The notes beneath the pieces are model-generated. The model made no database searches, was not told the DNA's origin, and was given only the letters and a program-made list of their open reading frames with translations. This document shows positions 40,289 to 42,139 of a stretch of 42,139 bases of DNA, in pieces. The stretch comes from Alphaproteobacteria bacterium. GTDB lineage: Bacteria > Pseudomonadota > Alphaproteobacteria > Reyranellales > Reyranellaceae. The stretch spans positions 1 to 42,139 of the forward strand of contig VGCQ01000003.1 in assembly GCA_016870055.1 (NCBI GenBank). The letters are read 5' to 3'. Each line of letters begins with the position of its first letter. Within the stretch, counting starts at the first letter, position 1. The position numbers were made by a program, and so were the translations under genes.

Positions 40289-41898
40289 TCGACGGCCCGC
40301 CCCTTGAGCGCAAACAGACCGCGCGGCCGCCGTTGGATGAACAAGATGATGAACACCAGCACCAGGATCTTGCCGAGCACGGCGCCGGCGTAGGGCTCGA
40401 GGAACTTGTTGACGATACCGAGCGAGAGCGCGCCGACCAGCGTGCCGAACAGATTGCCCACGCCGCCGAACACCACAACCATGAAGGAGTCGATGATGTA
40501 GCCCTGCCCCAGATTGGGACTGACGTTGTCGATTTGGCTCAGCGCCACGCCGGCAAGGCCTGCGATGCCGGAGCCCAGACCAAAGGTCAGCGCATCGACA
40601 CGAGGCGTGCGGATGCCCATCGCCGACGCCATCGGCCGGTTCTGCGTGACGGCGCGCATGTACAGGCCAAGCGGCGTCTTGCGCAACACCAGGATCAGAG
40701 CGGCGAACACCACCAGTGCAAAGATCACGATCCACAGACGGCTGTAGGTGACGGTGATCTGGCCGACCTGAAAGGCGCCCGACATCCACGACGGCGCCCC
40801 GACCTCACGGTTGGTCGGGCCGAAGATCGAGCGCACCGCCTGCTGCAGGACCAGCGACAGGCCCCAGGTGGCGAGCAAGGTTTCGAGCGGCCGGCCGTAG
40901 AGGAAGCGGATGACGCCGCGCTCGATCGCGATGCCGACCGCACCGGCGACCAGGAAGGCCAGCGGCAGGGCGATCAGCAGCGAGGCGTCGAACAGGTGCG
41001 GGGCGGAGGTGCGGATCACGTCCTGCACCACGAAGGTCGTGTAGGCGCCCAGCATCACCATCTCGCCGTGCGCCATGTTGATGACGCCCATGGTGCCGAA
41101 GGTGATGGCAAGCCCGATTGCCGCCAGCAGCAGAACCGAGCCCAGCGAGATGCCGTACCAGACGTTCTGAGCCGCCTCCCAGACGGCAAGTGTCTGGCGC
41201 ACCGAAGCCGACGCGTCCGCCGCGGCCACCTTGATCTCGGGATCGGTCGCGACGTTGGCTGCCGCCTGCAGGGCGCTCAACGCATCGCGGTCGCTGCGGT
41301 CGCGCAGCACCTGCAACGCCGCGAGCTTGTCGGCCTTGGATGCATCCGATGCCAGCACCACCGCGGCACGGGCTTGGCTGAAGGCGGCCTTGACGCGAAC
41401 GTCCTTCTCGGCGGCGAGCGCGGCATCGAGGGCAGCGAGCGCCGCCGGATCGGGCCGCTTCAGCAGCGACTCGGCGGCGCCGCGGCGCACGCGCGGATCG
41501 GGATTCATCAAAGTGAGTGAACCGACCGCCGCGTCGATGACGCCGCGCAGCCGATTGTTGACCCGCACGCGGTCGAGTTCGGCCTCGATCGCGCTGCCTG
41601 CAGCCTTGCCGGTCACGGCGTCGGTCAGGACAAGCTGATTGCCCTCGGACTTGGCGATGACCACGACCTTGTCGGCCTTGCGCACATAGAGCCGGCCCGC
41701 GCCCAACGCCTCAAGGATCGGCGCCGCGCGCGCATCGCCCGAGGCCGCCAGCGCACCGATCGCCGCTTCACGTTCGCCGAAACCGCCGACGGTTAGGTTG
41801 GCGACCAGGGCCGTCAGATCGGCCGCCATCGTCGCCGTGCCGATCGACAGGGCGGTCAGCGCCGAGAGCAGCACCGCTAGCCTGCGCAGAAGGTTCAT
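40285..41898 (-). CDS. urtB: urea ABC transporter permease UrtB
   Basis: A 537-residue protein: signal peptide (about residues 1-25, ending TMAAD), a repeat-rich soluble region of roughly 220 residues with alpha-helical HEAT-like character (DPRVRRGAAESLLKR, DPAALAALDAALA), then a LivH-type permease from WYGISLGSVLLLAAIGLAITFG. The region GTMGVINMAHGEMVMLGAY and the C-terminal VVFGGVGNLFGTLVGAL are diagnostic. The N-terminal extension is normal for UrtB. A stem-loop separates it from urtA. Confidence 0.93.
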   Translation of the reverse strand: MNLLRRLAVLLSALTALSIGTATMAADLTALVANLTVGGFGEREAAIGALAASGDARAAPILEALGAGRLYVRKADKVVVIAKSEGNQLVLTDAVTGKAAGSAIEAELDRVRVNNRLRGVIDAAVGSLTLMNPDPRVRRGAAESLLKRPDPAALAALDAALAAEKDVRVKAAFSQARAAVVLASDASKADKLAALQVLRDRSDRDALSALQAAANVATDPEIKVAAADASASVRQTLAVWEAAQNVWYGISLGSVLLLAAIGLAITFGTMGVINMAHGEMVMLGAYTTFVVQDVIRTSAPHLFDASLLIALPLAFLVAGAVGIAIERGVIRFLYGRPLETLLATWGLSLVLQQAVRSIFGPTNREVGAPSWMSGAFQVGQITVTYSRLWIVIFALVVFAALILVLRKTPLGLYMRAVTQNRPMASAMGIRTPRVDALTFGLGSGIAGLAGVALSQIDNVSPNLGQGYIIDSFMVVVFGGVGNLFGTLVGALSLGIVNKFLEPYAGAVLGKILVLVFIILFIQRRPRGLFALKGRAVE

Positions 41899-41924
41899 GG
41901 TCGAGGACTGGCCTGGAGATGGGA

Positions 41925-41950
41925 ACGGGGCGACCAGTCAGTCGCCCCGT
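41925..41950. terminator. perfect 10-bp stem-loop between urtA and urtB
   Basis: ACGGGGCGAC, loop CAGTCA, GTCGCCCCGT. It lies 37 bases after the urtA stop and before the urtB start. There is no T-run after it on the minus strand, so it more likely protects the urtA mRNA 3' end or gives partial termination than acts as a full terminator. Confidence 0.65.
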
Positions 41951-41987
41951 CCTGCCGGTTGTCGAATGGCCTGGACGGACAGGCGTT

Positions 41988-42139
41988 CTACTTGCCCTTG
42001 CCGCCGCACTTGCCTGTGGCGGCGTTGAAGTTGCCGCAGTTCATCGGCTTGCGCCAATCGGCGATCAGATCCTTGGAGTCGGGCAAATAGGGCGACCACT
42101 CCTCGGCGACCACCGTGCCGGCCGTCTGCCACACCACGT
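41988..42139 (-). CDS. urtA: urea ABC transporter substrate-binding protein UrtA, C-terminal end (cut by window edge)
   Basis: The last 50 codons of a periplasmic binding protein. They read VVWQTAGTVVAEEWSPYLPDS, then DWRKPMNCGNF, ending in a Gly/Lys tail with a second Cys (GKCGGKGK). The TAGTVVAEEWSPYLP block is typical of UrtA, and the downstream urtB-urtE genes confirm it. The N-terminal part is outside the window. Confidence 0.92.
   Translation of the reverse strand, partial: VVWQTAGTVVAEEWSPYLPDSKDLIADWRKPMNCGNFNAATGKCGGKGK

Noticed and set aside
1-42139. CRISPR arrays, tRNA or rRNA genes, transposases, phage genes, toxin-antitoxin or defence systems
   Set aside because: Nothing with these features was found when reading both strands. 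All long gaps are accounted for by genes or short regulatory DNA.

Overview
The window is GC-rich, gene-dense chromosomal DNA. I see no insertion sequence, phage gene, tRNA, rRNA or CRISPR array, and no stretch over 300 bases without a gene. The gene content suggests a soil or water alphaproteobacterium, perhaps of the Rhodospirillales/Reyranella or Hyphomicrobiales type. The pointers are a Nudix-like NadQ-type regulator beside nadABC, several CaiB-type CoA-transferases and SDRs, a glutathione-type class III alcohol dehydrogenase and a urtABCDE urea transporter. This assignment is inference. No marker gene is present.

Layout. (1) 1-1264, minus: 3' part of an M20 amidohydrolase gene behind an alpha/beta hydrolase. 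A divergent MliC-like lipoprotein lies at 1310-1657. (2) 1658-8774, minus, tightly packed: acyl-CoA dehydrogenase, hydantoinase-B-like protein, exported protein, L-asparaginase, then cydA-cydB and a small DUF2474-like protein. cydA carries an in-frame amber codon. (3) 8986-23126, a catabolic supercluster: 2OG-Fe(II) dioxygenase, FAD monooxygenase, DUF35 protein with a cysteine-less thiolase homologue, a frameshifted exported metallo-hydrolase, and an LLM flavin oxidoreductase. A long plus-strand run follows with two CoA-transferases (one lacking its catalytic Asp), a nitronate-monooxygenase-like enzyme, class III ADH, an MBL hydrolase and three SDRs. (4) 23135-27776: a LysR regulator divergent from a phosphonate-type iron ADH and the transporter genes phnD-phnC-phnE. 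(5) 27747-32206, minus: nadQ-nadA-nadB-nadC, with three helically phased copies of a TGCTCA-N3-TGAGCA palindrome over the nadA promoter. (6) 32400-35944, minus: Old Yellow Enzyme homologue, Mct-like CoA-transferase and a 3-hydroxybenzoate 6-hydroxylase-like enzyme. (7) 36023-37729, plus: D-aminoacylase-type amidohydrolase. (8) 37714-42139, minus: urtA (3' end), urtB, urtC, urtD and urtE.

How the genes fit together. NAD synthesis, urea uptake and bd-type respiration are housekeeping or nitrogen/oxygen functions. The rest handles unusual carbon, phosphorus and nitrogen sources: CoA-thioester catabolism, formaldehyde or hydroxymethyl-thiol handling, phosphonate import and aromatic hydroxylation. 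The best candidates for undescribed biochemistry are the 11.4-23.1 kb CoA-pathway cluster, the Mct/hydroxylase/OYE operon and the phosphonate ADH-transporter unit that has no C-P cleaving enzyme nearby. Two conserved genes (cydA and the 13.1 kb hydrolase) carry single-base lesions. These are either real pseudogenes or sequence errors, and raw reads would decide.
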